A stretch of DNA of 64,000 nucleotides. Source: Tritrichomonas musculus (lineage: Eukaryota; Parabasalia; Tritrichomonadida; Tritrichomonadidae). Below, in pieces: positions 48,988 to 56,879 of the stretch; position 1 is the stretch's first letter, and each line of letters starts with the position of its first letter. The DNA lies in assembly GCA_039105265.1 (NCBI GenBank), contig JAPFFF010000052.1, positions 620,001-684,000 on the forward strand. Direction: 5' to 3'. The position numbers were made by a program, and so were the translations under genes. The notes beneath the pieces were generated by a model. The model did not search any database and was not told the origin of the DNA. It worked only from the letters and a program-made list of their open reading frames with translations.

Positions 48988-49248
48988 TTATTTAGGTCGA
49001 GTTAATTGAAGAACGAAAACGTCTTTTATTAATTGTTCGATTTGAACACCACGTTCAGCAACTTTTCGATCAATTCTTTGGACAGAACTTTCTAAACGTT
49101 CCAATCTTGAAGTTAATTCATCAAGTTGAGAATTTATTTTTTGCATGAGAACTTTCGTTATATTCAAATCATTTCGAACATTCGATAGAAAATCTCTTGT
49201 TTGATCATCAATCTTTTTCTTCTCTTCGAAAAAGTCAGGTTCACTCAT
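48988..49248 (-). CDS. Small coiled-coil protein, 86 residues
   Basis: It starts MSEPDFFEEKKKIDDQTRDF and consists almost entirely of a coiled coil with clear heptads (KINSQLDELTSRLERLESSV, then QRIDRKVAERGVQIEQLIKD). No other motif. It lies directly upstream of the polymerase gene on the same strand, with its own TGTCAAAACCG promoter. Function unknown; oligomerisation is likely. Confidence 0.65.
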   Translation of the reverse strand: MSEPDFFEEKKKIDDQTRDFLSNVRNDLNITKVLMQKINSQLDELTSRLERLESSVQRIDRKVAERGVQIEQLIKDVFVLQLTRPK

Positions 49249-49284
49249 TTAAAAATAATGAAGTGTCAAAACCGTTTTTATATC
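49249..49284 (-). promoter_or_regulatory. TGTCAAAACCG promoter of the 49248 gene
   Basis: The box lies at 49264-49274. On the minus strand it reads AACGGTTTTGACACTTCATT and continues as an Inr-like TTCATTATTTTTAA up to the ATG. Confidence 0.65.
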
Positions 49285-49992
49285 TCATTCCTGATAATGA
49301 CTAATATATTCATCTATTAACCTCTTTAATTTATCTAAACATGTTTTTGAAGCAGTAATGATAGAACTATAAATTGAAACATCATTTGTACCAAAATTCT
49401 TACGAATAATATCTTTTATATCTCTATTTGGTGTCATAGCTATTGGCATATTATCTTTGAAATACCATTGATTTTTTTCTTTTGGTTTGATATCACGATA
49501 ATAATCTTTATGACGTTTGACTAAATGTAATTTAACTTTTTCTGGATTATCTTTTAATTCTTCTAACCAAATTAAGAATTTATAATCATATTCTCTATTT
49601 TTAGGTACTAATCTTGGTTTTTGTTCTTGTCTTTGTTTTTCAAAATACTCATCTAATAATTTTAGAACAAAGAATGAATAAGTAGGTGAAGCCCAAATTG
49701 CTATATGATTTACTAATAATTTATGAATATAAATTCCTTTCAAATTATTCGGTAAATTTGGTCGATTTTCTAATAACTTTTGGTCGGGCGGAATTCCGAC
49801 TGACTCAGAAATAAATTGAAATAACTCCTTTGTTTGTTTATTTTCATTCCAATGCTTAATTTTCTTTGTTGATTGACAAGCACTAATTATACTATTTGCT
49901 TGAAACATATTATCTTTCTTTGAACGTATAATCCGTAAATGTTCATTATATTGTAACCATTCATAATTTTCATTTATTGGCTCTACTATCAT
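49285..49992 (-). CDS. KilA-N domain DNA-binding protein
   Basis: A 235-residue protein. Residues 1-115 follow the KilA-N pattern: a start with LQYNEHLRIIRSKKDNMFQA, the INA-like SIISACQSTKKIKHW, a KELFQFISES helix, and the hallmark GIYIHKLLVNHIAIWASPTY followed by LLDEYFEKQ. The rest is a basic helical domain of unknown type (FLIWLEELKDNPEKVKLHLV and a C-terminal DKLKRLIDEYI helix). KilA-N proteins are common DNA-binding proteins of phages and large DNA viruses, where they may regulate gene expression. It is between coiled-coil genes on the same strand. No TGTCAAAACCG box is seen immediately upstream, unlike its neighbours. Confidence 0.8.
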   Translation of the reverse strand: MIVEPINENYEWLQYNEHLRIIRSKKDNMFQANSIISACQSTKKIKHWNENKQTKELFQFISESVGIPPDQKLLENRPNLPNNLKGIYIHKLLVNHIAIWASPTYSFFVLKLLDEYFEKQRQEQKPRLVPKNREYDYKFLIWLEELKDNPEKVKLHLVKRHKDYYRDIKPKEKNQWYFKDNMPIAMTPNRDIKDIIRKNFGTNDVSIYSSIITASKTCLDKLKRLIDEYISHYQE

Positions 49993-50040
49993 TTTTGTTT
50001 TTGTAAGAGGATAAAAAAATAAAAAGATAAATTAAATTTA

Positions 50041-50418
50041 TTAATCTTCATCATCCATTAGAAATTTTTGAAAAGAACTTATTTCAGCTATTAAAGCTCT
50101 TTTTTGAACTTTGTATTGATCAAAACTATCTTGATATTCTTTCCATGCTGATTTCTCTTCTGTCTCAAGTTCAGTTTTTATTTTTTCATGATCTTCAATA
50201 ATTGAATCAATTTGTATATCTTCGAAATCTCTTTTGAGTTTATATAAGTTGTGTAAATCTTCACCATTATACCGTTGACAAAAAGAAATATCTTTCTCTT
50301 TTACTTTTGCTTCAGCCAAACGATTCATAGCATCATAGAATTCACTCATTGATTTTTTGAGTTTATCTTTCTTGTCCTCTATTAAATTTTGAAATACTAC
50401 TTGAGGAACTCTCTTCAT
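50041..50418 (-). CDS. Helical coiled-coil protein, 125 residues
   Basis: Start placed at the ATG at 50418 (MKRVPQVVFQNLIEDKKDKL), because the DNA just above it is the shared promoter. The product is charged and helical throughout (FYDAMNRLAEAKVKEKDISF; IKTELETEEKSAWKEYQDSF), with an acidic end. No recognised family. It shares a divergent promoter with the gene at 50457. Confidence 0.6.
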   Translation of the reverse strand: MKRVPQVVFQNLIEDKKDKLKKSMSEFYDAMNRLAEAKVKEKDISFCQRYNGEDLHNLYKLKRDFEDIQIDSIIEDHEKIKTELETEEKSAWKEYQDSFDQYKVQKRALIAEISSFQKFLMDDED

Positions 50419-50456
50419 AAAAAGTGAAGTGTCAAAACCGTTATTCATTTTTTTAA
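50419..50456. promoter_or_regulatory. Divergent TGTCAAAACCG promoter
   Basis: The box is at 50430-50440. Plus side: CCGTTATTCATTTTTTTAA leads to the ATG at 50457. Minus side: GACACTTCACTTTTT leads to the ATG at 50418. One box seems to serve both genes. Confidence 0.75.
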
Positions 50457-50744
50457 ATGTTGCCTACTCATAGTTTGAATCTACTCAAAGAAAATTTGAA
50501 TAGTTCAATTGATGAATTAATTAGACAAATACATAGTGTTGAAGAATTTGAAATAGAGATTCTGTCATTAAAGAATGATCCTGATTATGAAAGTTTCCTA
50601 GAGGAATTAGAGAAAGAGAAACAAAAATATGAATCCAAAAAAGCTGAAGTAATTCAAAACACTCAAAACTTAATCAACTTCATCGAACAAAAAAAATCAA
50701 CCACACCGAAAAAAATAAAATTATCAGTCATATTGAAAGAGTAA
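50457..50744 (+). CDS. Helical coiled-coil protein, 95 residues
   Basis: It starts MLPTHSLNLLKENLNSSIDE and is almost entirely helical with heptads (EEFEIEILSLKNDPDYESFL; LEELEKEKQKYESKKAEVIQ), ending in a short basic tail. No recognised family. It shares the promoter with the 50418 gene and ends 20 bp before the convergent 50765 gene. Confidence 0.6.
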   Translation: MLPTHSLNLLKENLNSSIDELIRQIHSVEEFEIEILSLKNDPDYESFLEELEKEKQKYESKKAEVIQNTQNLINFIEQKKSTTPKKIKLSVILKE

Positions 50745-50764
50745 AAAATTATTTTTTTATTTAT

Positions 50765-51136
50765 TTAACCTTTGTTAATGAATTTATTAAGTTCGATCAA
50801 TTTTGGTTCTAATTCATTTTTGTCAGTCATGTGAACGAAAATATCCAAAACTTCACGCATTTTGAGAATGAGAGCTTTGCGATAATTTCGAACTTTCTTT
50901 TCGAATTTGAGATGATATTCAAGAGTTTCTTGAAGACATGAACTCATTGCTTGATAATCTTCCACTGTCCTATCCAAGCTGCGAATTTCCAGTTTTAAAT
51001 GAGCATTATGACGTTTTGCGTCATCTATGTAATCAGTTATGGACTCTTTTGGATCGTCTTCTTCCTCTTCTTTTTCCATTTCTTTCACAGTCTCATCAAT
51101 ATCTTCTTTTGAATAGTCACCGTACCAAGACTTCAT
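50765..51136 (-). CDS. Helical coiled-coil protein, 123 residues
   Basis: Start placed at the ATG at 51136 (MKSWYGDYSKEDIDETVKEM) just below the promoter box; a longer in-frame version would translate the promoter. A highly acidic N-terminus (EEEEDDPKESITDYIDDAKR) is followed by coiled-coil helices (HLKLEIRSLDRTVEDYQAMS; VRNYRKALILKMREVLDIFV). Function unknown. Confidence 0.6.
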   Translation of the reverse strand: MKSWYGDYSKEDIDETVKEMEKEEEEDDPKESITDYIDDAKRHNAHLKLEIRSLDRTVEDYQAMSSCLQETLEYHLKFEKKVRNYRKALILKMREVLDIFVHMTDKNELEPKLIELNKFINKG

Positions 51137-51187
51137 TAATAAAAAATGGTCTGACATAACCGTTTTAACCGCTTTCATTTTTATTAA
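51137..51187. promoter_or_regulatory. Divergent promoter with TGACATAACCG box
   Basis: A variant box TGACATAACCG is at 51152-51162, followed by TTTTAACCGCTTTCATTTTT to the ATG at 51188. On the minus side GACCATTTTTTATTA leads to the ATG at 51136. Two AACCG half-sites about 11 bp apart recur in other promoters of this set. Confidence 0.65.
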
Positions 51188-52530
51188 ATGTTCGTTATCT
51201 TTTTGATACTCATTAATCGCCCATCAATTGAAGGAATACCTGATGATGCTGAATGGATTTCTTGTTTTGATTGGGAAATTGTTAATGGAGAATGGAAATC
51301 AGTTATACCAAATGATGACTTATCATGTTGGACAAATTATGCAACAACAAACAATTTAACACTTAAACAATCATTTACTGCCAGGAAATTTTGGATCATT
51401 GGAAAAATTTCTACCCGTCATGATGAGGCCGAACTTTTATGGAATTCTCAAAAATATCTCATCAATGAATATTCCAACGATGAACAAGATTGGATAATTG
51501 TTTTTGAATCAAATGAATTTCCCCTAATGCTAACAAATATTATTATTAATGTTCAACAACATAGAAGCATCCAATTTCGAGGTATTGCATATTTAAGACA
51601 GGAATCTTTATCTCCATCAATTGAAGGAATACCTGATAATGCTGAATATATTCCATGTAATGACTGGGAAATTGTAAGTGGAAATTGGTTTGATAAAGAT
51701 GATGATCCATCAAATGTGAACAATCCATATCATAGATGTTTTGTTTCTGGTTCTTCAGAAGGAGTCAAAAAGATAACATTTTATGGTTCTAAATTTTGGA
51801 TAATTGTTATGAATTCAAATTCTTTTTACCAAGGTGATCTTTTATGGAATTCAGAACATTATCTCTTTCCTGAAAAAATGTTACCAAATAATAAACCTTT
51901 TTTGATTGCTTATGAATCACCAACATTCTCACCAATTGATACAACATTATTAATTACTATTCAACATAATGAAATCGGATTACGTGGGTTATTCTATCTC
52001 AAAGATCCTCCAATTCAAACACCATCACGTTCACCAACATTTAGCCCATCACGTTCACCATCACGTTCACCCATCACGTTCACCATCTCTTTCACCATCA
52101 CGTTCACCAAAATTCCGCCCATCACGTTCACCATCTTTATCTCCAACATTCCGCCCATCATTTTCACCAACATTTCACCATCACGTTCACCAACATTCCA
52201 CCCATCTTTTCTCCACGTTCACCAACATTTATCCAACATTTATCTCCATCACGTTCACCATCTTTATCTCCAACATTTAGTCCATCACGTTCGCCATCTT
52301 TTCAATTCACTATATCAGATCAATTCTCTGAATCCTATTTTTTCAATTTCTCATATCAATTCTCTCCATCAGATATTGAACAAAAGAATGTATCAAAAAT
52401 AATAGGTTTATCTGTATCTATTCCATTACTAATTCTCATGATTCTTGCTCTTGGAATTATCTTTTACAAAAATCAAACCAAATTTCAAACTGAAAATTTT
52501 CATTCAGACTCTGACTCAGTTGGACTTTAA
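51188..52530 (+). pseudogene. Ser-Pro-Arg-repeat membrane (surface) protein, broken
   Basis: The locus encodes a hydrophobic start (MFVIFLILINRPSIEG), then two related beta-rich domains of about 130 residues, each opening with PSIEGIPD and containing AE(W/Y)I and CFDWEIV/CNDWEIV. A low-complexity region of SRSP/FRPS repeats follows, then a membrane helix (IIGLSVSIPLLILMILALGI) and a short cytoplasmic tail near 52400-52528. This is the layout of a type I surface protein with a stalk. The locus looks broken, with about two breaks. An adhesin or receptor-binding role is inferred from architecture. A TGACATAACCG promoter lies just upstream. Confidence 0.55.
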
Positions 52531-52566
52531 AAAAATTAAATAAACAAATTTAATCTTTTTTATTTA

Positions 52567-52827
52567 TTAAGGAGTAGTTAAAATTTTCTCTCTTGAATTG
52601 TAGATTTGAATTTTATCAAAGAAATCATGTTCAATCATTGTTGTGAAAACAAATGGTGTGTTATGAACTTCTTTCTTAAATCGATCAAGATTGTTATTTT
52701 CAAGATCATTGATCATAACATTTAATTTGAACATGAAAAATAACTTTAAATGTCGGAAATCAGACACGATATCATTTTTGAACAATTTTCTAAATTCTAA
52801 TTCAAGGTCTTGTTCAGTAACAGTCAT
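52567..52827 (-). CDS. Small helical protein, 86 residues
   Basis: It starts MTVTEQDLELEFRKLFKNDI and has an amphipathic helical body (FRHLKLFFMFKLNVMINDLE) with a terminal segment containing histidines and aromatics (FVFTTMIEHDFFDKIQIYNS). No recognised family. Its promoter has two AACCG half-sites and TTTCATTTTTATTT before the ATG. Confidence 0.55.
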   Translation of the reverse strand: MTVTEQDLELEFRKLFKNDIVSDFRHLKLFFMFKLNVMINDLENNNLDRFKKEVHNTPFVFTTMIEHDFFDKIQIYNSREKILTTP

Positions 52828-52862
52828 AAATAAAAATGAAAGCGGTTAAAAAACGGTTATGT
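52828..52862 (-). promoter_or_regulatory. Promoter with paired AACCG half-sites
   Basis: On the minus strand AACCGTTTTTTAACCGC is followed by the Inr-like TTTCATTTTTATTT and the ATG at 52827. It lacks the full TGTCAAAACCG box, so the AACCG pair may be the essential part. Confidence 0.6.
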
Positions 52863-53126
52863 TTATTTATTCTTTAACGTTTCTTCCAATTTTCGGAAAT
52901 TCTCTCTGTTGGAAGTTGCTAAAATCCCAACTGTTATTAGTAAAGAATGTAATTGTTCTTGTCTCTCTGGACGAGAATCATTTTTTAAATCAATTTCTTG
53001 ATCAAAGAATTCCTCAGTCATTTTGATCATTTGATCACAAGTTTTTTCAATTTCACCTCTAGTGAATTTTAATAAATTTATTAATTCTTTTTGTTTTTCA
53101 CTAGGTAAACTTTGTTGGCCCTGCAT
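52863..53126 (-). CDS. Helical protein, 87 residues
   Basis: It starts MQGQQSLPSEKQKELINLLK and is entirely helical, with heptad-like spacing (FTRGEIEKTCDQMIKMTEEF and SNRENFRKLEETLKNK). No recognised family. It is divergent from the 53179 gene across a shared promoter. Confidence 0.55.
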   Translation of the reverse strand: MQGQQSLPSEKQKELINLLKFTRGEIEKTCDQMIKMTEEFFDQEIDLKNDSRPERQEQLHSLLITVGILATSNRENFRKLEETLKNK

Positions 53127-53178
53127 TTAAAAAAATGAACTTTTTGAATAACCGTTCTAACGGTTTTCATTTTTATTT
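53127..53178. promoter_or_regulatory. Divergent promoter with paired AACCG/CGGTT sites
   Basis: AACCGTTCTAACGGTTTTC is followed by the Inr-like TTTCATTTTTATTT and the ATG at 53179. On the minus side AAAAAGTTCATTTTTTTAA precedes the ATG at 53126. Confidence 0.65.
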
Positions 53179-53448
53179 ATGAGATTGTTCATGATCATCA
53201 TTTTGTTGATTTTGTGGATGTCTTTCAAAAAAGAGAAATGTCATAATGAAGAAAGACAACTTATGGAACAAATAGATAAAATCCAGTCTCTAAATTCTTA
53301 TGCTTCACGAATCAAAAGAGATATTGACCGTCTGGAAATGAAAAAACAAAAATTCGAAAAAATAATGAAAAATTTAACTGCTCTACGAAAAAAATTTCAT
53401 GATGATCTCCAAAAATATCAACAAAAATTAGAAGATAAAAATCTTTAA
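53179..53448 (+). CDS. Membrane-anchored coiled-coil protein, 89 residues
   Basis: It starts MRLFMIIILLILWMSFKKEK, a signal anchor, followed by a continuous coiled coil (QLMEQIDKIQSLNSYASRIK; DRLEMKKQKFEKIMKNLTAL). The layout is close to that of the 44774-45034 product: a hydrophobic start plus a helical stalk. Probably a small membrane protein that oligomerises. It has a strong match to the element's promoter pattern. Confidence 0.65.
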   Translation: MRLFMIIILLILWMSFKKEKCHNEERQLMEQIDKIQSLNSYASRIKRDIDRLEMKKQKFEKIMKNLTALRKKFHDDLQKYQQKLEDKNL

Positions 53449-53482
53449 TAAAAATTTAAATTTTTAACTTTTTGAATTAAAA

Positions 53483-53824
53483 TTATCGTCTACGACGACC
53501 TCCAGTTTTTCGTTTTCTGCTTGTTGTTTTCTTTTTTGGAGTTCTAGAATTTCTAGATTTTTTTCTTGATCGAGATGATGATGACCGATAACCTCCCCAT
53601 GAATAATCATCTAAATCGTTCGTATAATATGGTTCTGGATCTTGGACATAAATTGTTTCAACATAATTTTGAGTTGTTGATGTGCCTCGACTTTCTTGCT
53701 CTCTCCTTTTTCTTTCTTCATCTTCTTCCTCAGCCGCAGCCAGAATCGCAATAATGAATATCAGGATGCATAGAATTATTGTTATTTTGAAGAACCATTT
53801 CAGACAACATTTACAGCAGCTCAT
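53483..53824 (-). CDS. Single-pass membrane protein with arginine-rich tail
   Basis: A 113-residue protein: a Cys-rich N-terminus (MSCCKCCLKWFFK) that could be lipid-modified, a membrane helix (ITIILCILIFIIAILAAA), an acidic/basic linker, then a Tyr/Asp-rich segment (YVETIYVQDPEPYYTNDLDD) and a very basic tail (RSSSSRSRKKSRNSRTPKKK and an RRRR end). Tail and anchor suggest a protein linking membrane and nucleic acid. The upstream element is TTCATTTTATATCACTTTTT. Confidence 0.6.
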   Translation of the reverse strand: MSCCKCCLKWFFKITIILCILIFIIAILAAAEEEDEERKRREQESRGTSTTQNYVETIYVQDPEPYYTNDLDDYSWGGYRSSSSRSRKKSRNSRTPKKKTTSRKRKTGGRRRR

Positions 53825-53900
53825 TGTAAAAAGTGATATAAAATGAACTTTTTAAATTAAAATTTTTATTAAACTTTTTGTGAGTGAAAATTTTTTGAGA

Positions 53901-53960
53901 AGTACTTTAAAGTTCTTTGAAGTACTTTGAAGTTCTTTGAAGTTCTTTAAAGTACTTTAT
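53901..53960. repeat. Six 10-bp tandem units AGTACTTTAA/AGTTCTTTGA
   Basis: Six consecutive decamers of the form AGT(A/T)CTTT(G/A)A fill this block. The palindrome AAAGTACTTT is embedded in it. The repeat overlaps the 3' end of the 53947-54576 gene and lies upstream of the 53824 start, so it could act as a terminator or as a protein-binding array. Confidence 0.8.
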
Positions 53961-54576
53961 TTTTTCTTTTATACCAAGTTTTTTGAATTCCACCAAAATT
54001 TTTTCTTTTTGCTGTAAAATTTTCTTTTACGTCATTGAGATGACCGAATCCGTGACGAGTAATATTTGTGTGAAAAAATTGATTGTACAAATTTATAATT
54101 TCGTCTGATGGATATTCTCTTTTTTCAAGAATTTTCAAAAAGTTCCCAAAATCATCTCGGTCATGATAACTTTTTCCAAATACATCTTGTGGGTTTGGAG
54201 GTCTTGGATTTCCATGACGGTTTGGATTTGCTGGATGTTCTTCTAATTGTTTTTCTACAATTTGATTGATTCCTGCATAAAATTCTTCTTCATTTGGAGA
54301 CGTTGATTGAGGTTCATTAAAATTACGGTTTGGATTTGCTGGATGTTCTTCTACTATTTGATTGATTCCTGCATAAAATTCTTCTTCATTTGGAGACGTT
54401 GATGTATTTATTGGTTGAGGTTCATTAAAATTACGGTCTATTTCCCAATCATCAATTTCATTATTGACAACAAAGTTTTGAAAACTATTATTTAAATTTT
54501 GCATGTTTGGTGATAATTGATATTGAGGTGAACCCCCAGTTGAATAGTGTAGAGGTAATTCGTTATCACTTGACAT
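53947..54576 (-). CDS. Helicase-linked protein with C-terminal winged-helix-like domain
   Basis: A 209-residue protein, starting MSSDNELPLHYSTGGSPQYQ. A 27-residue block (NFNEPQ...EEEFYAGINQIVE...EHPANPNR) is duplicated in the middle. The C-terminal 85 residues (FGNFLKILEKREYPSDEIIN through ITRHGFGHLNDVKENFTAKR) follow the pattern of the winged-helix domains found at the C-termini of D5-like viral helicases. It is divergent from the helicase gene across a shared promoter, so a role in replication is likely. Confidence 0.6.
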   Translation of the reverse strand: MSSDNELPLHYSTGGSPQYQLSPNMQNLNNSFQNFVVNNEIDDWEIDRNFNEPQPINTSTSPNEEEFYAGINQIVEEHPANPNRNFNEPQSTSPNEEEFYAGINQIVEKQLEEHPANPNRHGNPRPPNPQDVFGKSYHDRDDFGNFLKILEKREYPSDEIINLYNQFFHTNITRHGFGHLNDVKENFTAKRKNFGGIQKTWYKRKNKVL

Positions 54577-54626
54577 TAATTAAAAAATGAATAACGGTTT
54601 TGACAGTCACTTTTATTTTTGTATCG
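54577..54626. promoter_or_regulatory. Divergent CGGTTTTGACA promoter of the helicase pair
   Basis: The box is at 54595-54605. Plus side: GACAGTCACTTTTATTTTTG leads to the helicase ATG at 54627. Minus side: AACCGTTATTCATTTTTTAA leads to the ATG at 54576. Confidence 0.75.
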
Positions 54627-56330
54627 ATGAATCAACCAACCCTCCTCTCTGATGATTTCTTAATTCCAGAAGCTAGACAAATGGAAAATATAAATGAGAA
54701 TGTCTTTCCTCAATATCAAGGTCAAGAGTTTCATGATCGTGATCTTGAAATAAATACAAATCTCATTCAATTGTTTCCTGATGATGTTGTTGGATTGTTA
54801 AATTTATTTGAACCAACACTTGAAAATTTAACAACTTCTATCAAATATATATTTCGTTCTCCATTTAATCCAAACCATTTGTACAATATTGTGAAAAATT
54901 GGTACTTATCTAATCAAGAAAATTCTGAACAAGATCTTCAAGCAATTGGTAGTCAAGAAAATCATCCAGAAGTTTCAAATCATTGGATCTTCCCAATTTT
55001 GAATGCACTCTCAGAATCTCAAAGAAATGTTATTTGGGAGAAATATTTCAATAATACAATTAACCAATTTGTTCAAATTGATTTTGGTGAAAATTGTTCA
55101 ATAATCTCATTTAAAGATAAGAATTATGAAAGAAAATATTCTTCTACTGGAATTCGTGTTGGAGATTTCTTTACTGATTTCAAAAAAGTTTGTTGTTATA
55201 TTCAACTAGACAATATCTTCATAATTAAACAATCAAATACGTTAGAAATGTTAAATCCTACTCAATTTGCACCAATATTGAAAAATATTAAATTAGGGTG
55301 TTCAAAAGTTGGTAAAAATACAAAGAAAGCAATTACTGCATTTGATGTTGTTTCCTTTGGGAAGAATTTGGATTTCATTACTTATGAATCAATGAAATTC
55401 TATTCCGAAGATCCAAACATTTTTTCATATTTTCATTGGTATCCTTATTCAAGATTAATTCTTTGTACACAAAATGTGATTCAACCATATTTGGATCATA
55501 TTTTTAGAGTTATTGCAAATTCTGACCAAGAATTATATGATTATATCATTAAATGGATTTCATTTATTTTTCAACATCCAGATGGTAAAACAGGTACTGC
55601 ATTAGTTATTATTGGTAAACCGGGTTGTGGGAAAAATACATTTACGGACACTCTTTGTCAACTTTTAGGTGAATATTCTGATCCAAATGCAAACTTTGAT
55701 AATATTACAAGCAATTTTAATTTCCAAATCTTAAACAAAAAATTATTGGTATGTTCAGAAAAGGAAAATCATAATAAAAACGATCGAAAATATCTTAAAC
55801 AACATGAAAGATTAAAAACATTAATCACAGAAAGATTCGCTCCTATTGAAGGAAAACATAGAAATCCTGAATCTAAAGAAAATGTTGCCAATTTCATCTT
55901 CTTAACAAACAATCCTGCTCCTATTCGAATTGATGAAGACGATAGAAGATTTGTTGTTACAAATTGTTATCCAATGAAAGGTCAAGACTATTTTCAACCT
56001 TTACGTAATCTTATTAAGACACAAGATTTCAAAAACAATTTAATTACTTTTTTCTTGACTGTTGATTTATCAAATTTCTATCCAGCACAATTTCCTACAA
56101 CTGAGGCAAGAATGAATTTAATGAACTTTTCAAAATCTCCTGAAAAATTATTTATTGAGGAAAACTTCCAAAAATTCAGAAATGGTTATGTAGCTTTTGA
56201 AGCCTGGACTGAATTTAAAAAATGGGCAAAAGTAAAAAATTTCAGACCCAAAACTCATCAAGATTTTAATCAAACAATTTTACAATACTGCTCATTCAAT
56301 AATAATGATAAGAAATATAGATTAAGGTAA
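54627..56330 (+). CDS. D5-like superfamily 3 helicase
   Basis: A 567-residue protein from the ATG at 54627. Walker A is GKPGCGKNTF near residue 331; Walker B-type KLLVCSEKE near 372; SF3 motif C FIFLTNNPAPIRIDEDDRRF near 423-442. The N-terminal 300 residues hold the D5_N-like region (WISFIFQHPDGKTGTALVII marks its end); no clear primase site was seen. The last 65 residues form a winged-helix-like domain (FRNGYVAFEAWTEFKKWAKV). SF3 helicases unwind viral genomes at replication forks. The pairing with a protein-primed polymerase is less usual among Polintons, but is seen in relatives such as virophages and Polinton-like viruses. Confidence 0.9.
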   Translation: MNQPTLLSDDFLIPEARQMENINENVFPQYQGQEFHDRDLEINTNLIQLFPDDVVGLLNLFEPTLENLTTSIKYIFRSPFNPNHLYNIVKNWYLSNQENSEQDLQAIGSQENHPEVSNHWIFPILNALSESQRNVIWEKYFNNTINQFVQIDFGENCSIISFKDKNYERKYSSTGIRVGDFFTDFKKVCCYIQLDNIFIIKQSNTLEMLNPTQFAPILKNIKLGCSKVGKNTKKAITAFDVVSFGKNLDFITYESMKFYSEDPNIFSYFHWYPYSRLILCTQNVIQPYLDHIFRVIANSDQELYDYIIKWISFIFQHPDGKTGTALVIIGKPGCGKNTFTDTLCQLLGEYSDPNANFDNITSNFNFQILNKKLLVCSEKENHNKNDRKYLKQHERLKTLITERFAPIEGKHRNPESKENVANFIFLTNNPAPIRIDEDDRRFVVTNCYPMKGQDYFQPLRNLIKTQDFKNNLITFFLTVDLSNFYPAQFPTTEARMNLMNFSKSPEKLFIEENFQKFRNGYVAFEAWTEFKKWAKVKNFRPKTHQDFNQTILQYCSFNNNDKKYRLR

Positions 56331-56334
56331 CTTT

Positions 56335-56532
56335 TTATTTAATTAATTCTTTTCTTAAAAGTTCAATTTCTTTTTCTACTTTGTCTCTTTCTCTTCGTAA
56401 ATCCATTAATTTTCTAAAATCTTTATCATCATAAACCCTTTGATTACCAATAATCCCTGCCTTTTTTTCGATGTCATTTATTTGTTCATCTAAGATATCC
56501 CATTTCTCGTAAGCTTCTTGCAATTTAGACAT
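56335..56532 (-). CDS. Small helical-repeat protein A (65 residues)
   Basis: It starts MSKLQEAYEKWDILDEQIND, followed by KDFRKLMDLRRERDKVEKEI. It is one helical hairpin of the type repeated in the next two genes (short helix, turn with a Y/D-rich loop, then LRRERD helix). No family known to me. The promoter is the same as for the next two genes, which suggests tandem duplication of the whole unit. Confidence 0.6.
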   Translation of the reverse strand: MSKLQEAYEKWDILDEQINDIEKKAGIIGNQRVYDDKDFRKLMDLRRERDKVEKEIELLRKELIK

Positions 56533-56570
56533 GAAAACAAAAATAAAAGTGAAGTGTCAAAACTGCTTTT
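56533..56570 (-). promoter_or_regulatory. TGTCAAAACTG promoter of protein A
   Basis: The box TGTCAAAACTG is at 56555-56565. On the minus strand GCAGTTTTGACACTTCACTT is followed by TTATTTTTGTTTTC and the ATG. Nearly identical sequence precedes the next two genes. Confidence 0.7.
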
Positions 56571-56831
56571 TTATTTAATTACTCTTAATCGTTCTTGAAT
56601 TTCTTTCATTTGATATCGGAGTCGGTCTCTTTCTCTTCGTAATCGTTCCAATTCTTCTTGATCATCCATCGATAATTTGGATTCATCATAAATTATAATT
56701 GCATCCTCATTTGTGTAATGAGGTGCATTTTTTTGAATTCTTCTTATTTGTTTCCATTTTTCTTTCCATTCTTCTCGAAGACTTATTAATTTTTCTTCCA
56801 ATTTTCCTTGAGATATTTCAATCGCAGTCAT
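56571..56831 (-). CDS. Small helical-repeat protein B (86 residues)
   Basis: It starts MTAIEISQGKLEEKLISLRE, then KWKQIRRIQKNAPHYTNEDA and ELERLRRERDRLRYQMKEIQ. It has the same helix-loop-helix plan as protein A (shared LRRERD and an aromatic/acidic loop) and as the three units of the 56880-57557 protein. Function unknown; a protein-binding helical hairpin is likely. Confidence 0.6.
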   Translation of the reverse strand: MTAIEISQGKLEEKLISLREEWKEKWKQIRRIQKNAPHYTNEDAIIIYDESKLSMDDQEELERLRRERDRLRYQMKEIQERLRVIK

Positions 56832-56879
56832 AAATACAAAAATAAAAGTGAAGTGTCAAAACTGCTTTTTATTTAAAGT
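56832..56879 (-). promoter_or_regulatory. TGTCAAAACTG promoter of protein B
   Basis: The box is at 56854-56864 and the 30 bp around it match the promoter of protein A almost base for base. Confidence 0.7.
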
